Assembly: GCA_937929935.1 (NCBI GenBank)
Contig: CALFUL010000014.1
Span: forward strand, 1-64,000
Length of the DNA stretch: 64,000 nt
Reading direction: 5' to 3'
Source of the DNA: an uncultured Flavobacteriaceae bacterium
GTDB taxonomy: Bacteria; Bacteroidota; Bacteroidia; Flavobacteriales; Flavobacteriaceae
Part shown: positions 63,610-64,000 of the stretch, one piece after another
How the letters are laid out: each line of letters starts with the position of its first letter
How positions within the stretch are numbered: position 1 is the stretch's first letter
Program-made: the position numbers and the translations under genes
Notes under the pieces: model-generated
Seen by the model: only the letters and a program-made list of their open reading frames with translations
What the model was told of the DNA's origin: nothing
Databases searched by the model: none

Positions 63610-64000
63610 TTATTCTTCTAAAAGCTTTTTGATGTCTTCTTTTAAAATTGATATTTGTTCAGTTTCACCTTCTTTATTGCTACCCTTTGCTTCTAAAATG
63701 GCTCCGCGATAATAGACAATTGGGTTTCCGTGGTTATCAACCCTAGATCGTATGTATCCGTTTTTGTCTATCAAAGCAAAATGACCAGAATGCTCAAAAC
63801 CACCTGGCGCATCATCAACCTTTGCAGCGAATATATTGAAGCCTGCATTTGCCAAATCAAATATTTTTTCTTGATCGCCCGTCATTAAGTTCCAATCTAA
63901 ATCTGTAATACCATAACGTTCAGCATATTCTTTTAATACTCGAGGTGTATCATACTCGGGCGTGATTGAAAAAGAGGCAATTCCGAAATTATCAACTTCA
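63610..64000 (-). CDS. SCO1/SenC family copper chaperone (5' end outside the window)
   Basis: The last 129 residues are present; the frame is open to the window edge, so the ATG at 63885 is internal. The visible part reads FGIASFSITPEYDTPRVLKEYAERYG, quoted here in two overlapping pieces of the SCO fold, then DLDWNLMTGDQEKIFDLANAGF and HSGHFALIDKNGYIRS, in which the conserved copper-ligand His of the SCO family falls. The CxxxC copper site lies outside. SCO proteins help to mature the CuA centre of cytochrome c oxidase. Confidence 0.92.
   Translation of the reverse strand, partial: EVDNFGIASFSITPEYDTPRVLKEYAERYGITDLDWNLMTGDQEKIFDLANAGFNIFAAKVDDAPGGFEHSGHFALIDKNGYIRSRVDNHGNPIVYYRGAILEAKGSNKEGETEQISILKEDIKKLLEE

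Overview
The window looks like the chromosome of a marine-type member of the Flavobacteriaceae (Bacteroidota). The DNA is AT-rich. Secreted proteins end in type IX secretion (T9SS) sorting domains of both the A and B classes. There are three PorP/SprF-like proteins, a GLPGLI-family protein, a PorE-like OmpA protein and a LytS/LytTR pair. Promoters have the Bacteroidota form (TTTG or TTG, 17-20 nt, TAnnTTTG), and start codons lack Shine-Dalgarno sequences. I see no rRNA, tRNA, CRISPR array or prophage module.

Left edge, 1-4066 (accessory): the window opens on what looks like the right end of an IS21-family element, with the last codons of istB followed by terminal repeats. Two single-gene units follow, a GLPGLI protein and a T9SS-secreted lyase-like protein. 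Each is bounded by copies of a dispersed repeat that carries a conserved terminator hairpin.

4067-20849: a Wzx/Wzy-type exopolysaccharide locus on the + strand. It contains an initiating sugar-phosphate transferase, a Wza-like export lipoprotein, a WecG/TagA-type transferase, a Wzc-like tyrosine kinase/co-polymerase, a Wzy-like polymerase, a hexapeptide acyltransferase, four GT-B glycosyltransferases (two are tandem paralogues), a Wzx-like flippase, and a translationally coupled aldo/keto reductase plus GMC oxidoreductase. A GDP-mannose dehydratase and GDP-fucose synthase pair (30050-32254) could supply GDP-L-fucose to it.

21012-28992: a surface-protein block holding a 1726-residue LRR / Ig-like / ten-repeat protein with a type B T9SS signal, its own PorP-like partner, and a secreted protein with four exact-period 84-residue repeats. 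29095-33679 holds a SanA/DUF218 protein, gmd-fcl flanked by two copies of the SanA 3' end, and an Nramp-fold transporter that has lost the DPGN metal-binding motif. 33687-40845 (- strand) is a second T9SS module: a Calx-beta/TSP3/DUF11 type B protein, a PorP-like protein and a PorE-like OmpA protein.

41008-53055 is mostly core genome: fabD, a gamma-carbonic-anhydrase-like protein, a LytS/LytTR two-component pair, a DUF4349-VWA pair, a solo PorP-like gene, a three-domain NFU protein, dodecin, a DUF255 thioredoxin-like protein and tsaB. 53085-62702 is an eight-gene MacAB/TolC-like efflux operon with four permeases, two adaptors and one ATPase. 62829-64000 is the distal end of a cytochrome-oxidase-assembly-type cluster (SCO, DUF420, small membrane protein) that runs off the window.

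Start codons were adjusted where the longest reading frame began at TTG or GTG, or before a signal peptide. In three cases the upstream TTG lies at or inside a promoter -7 element.
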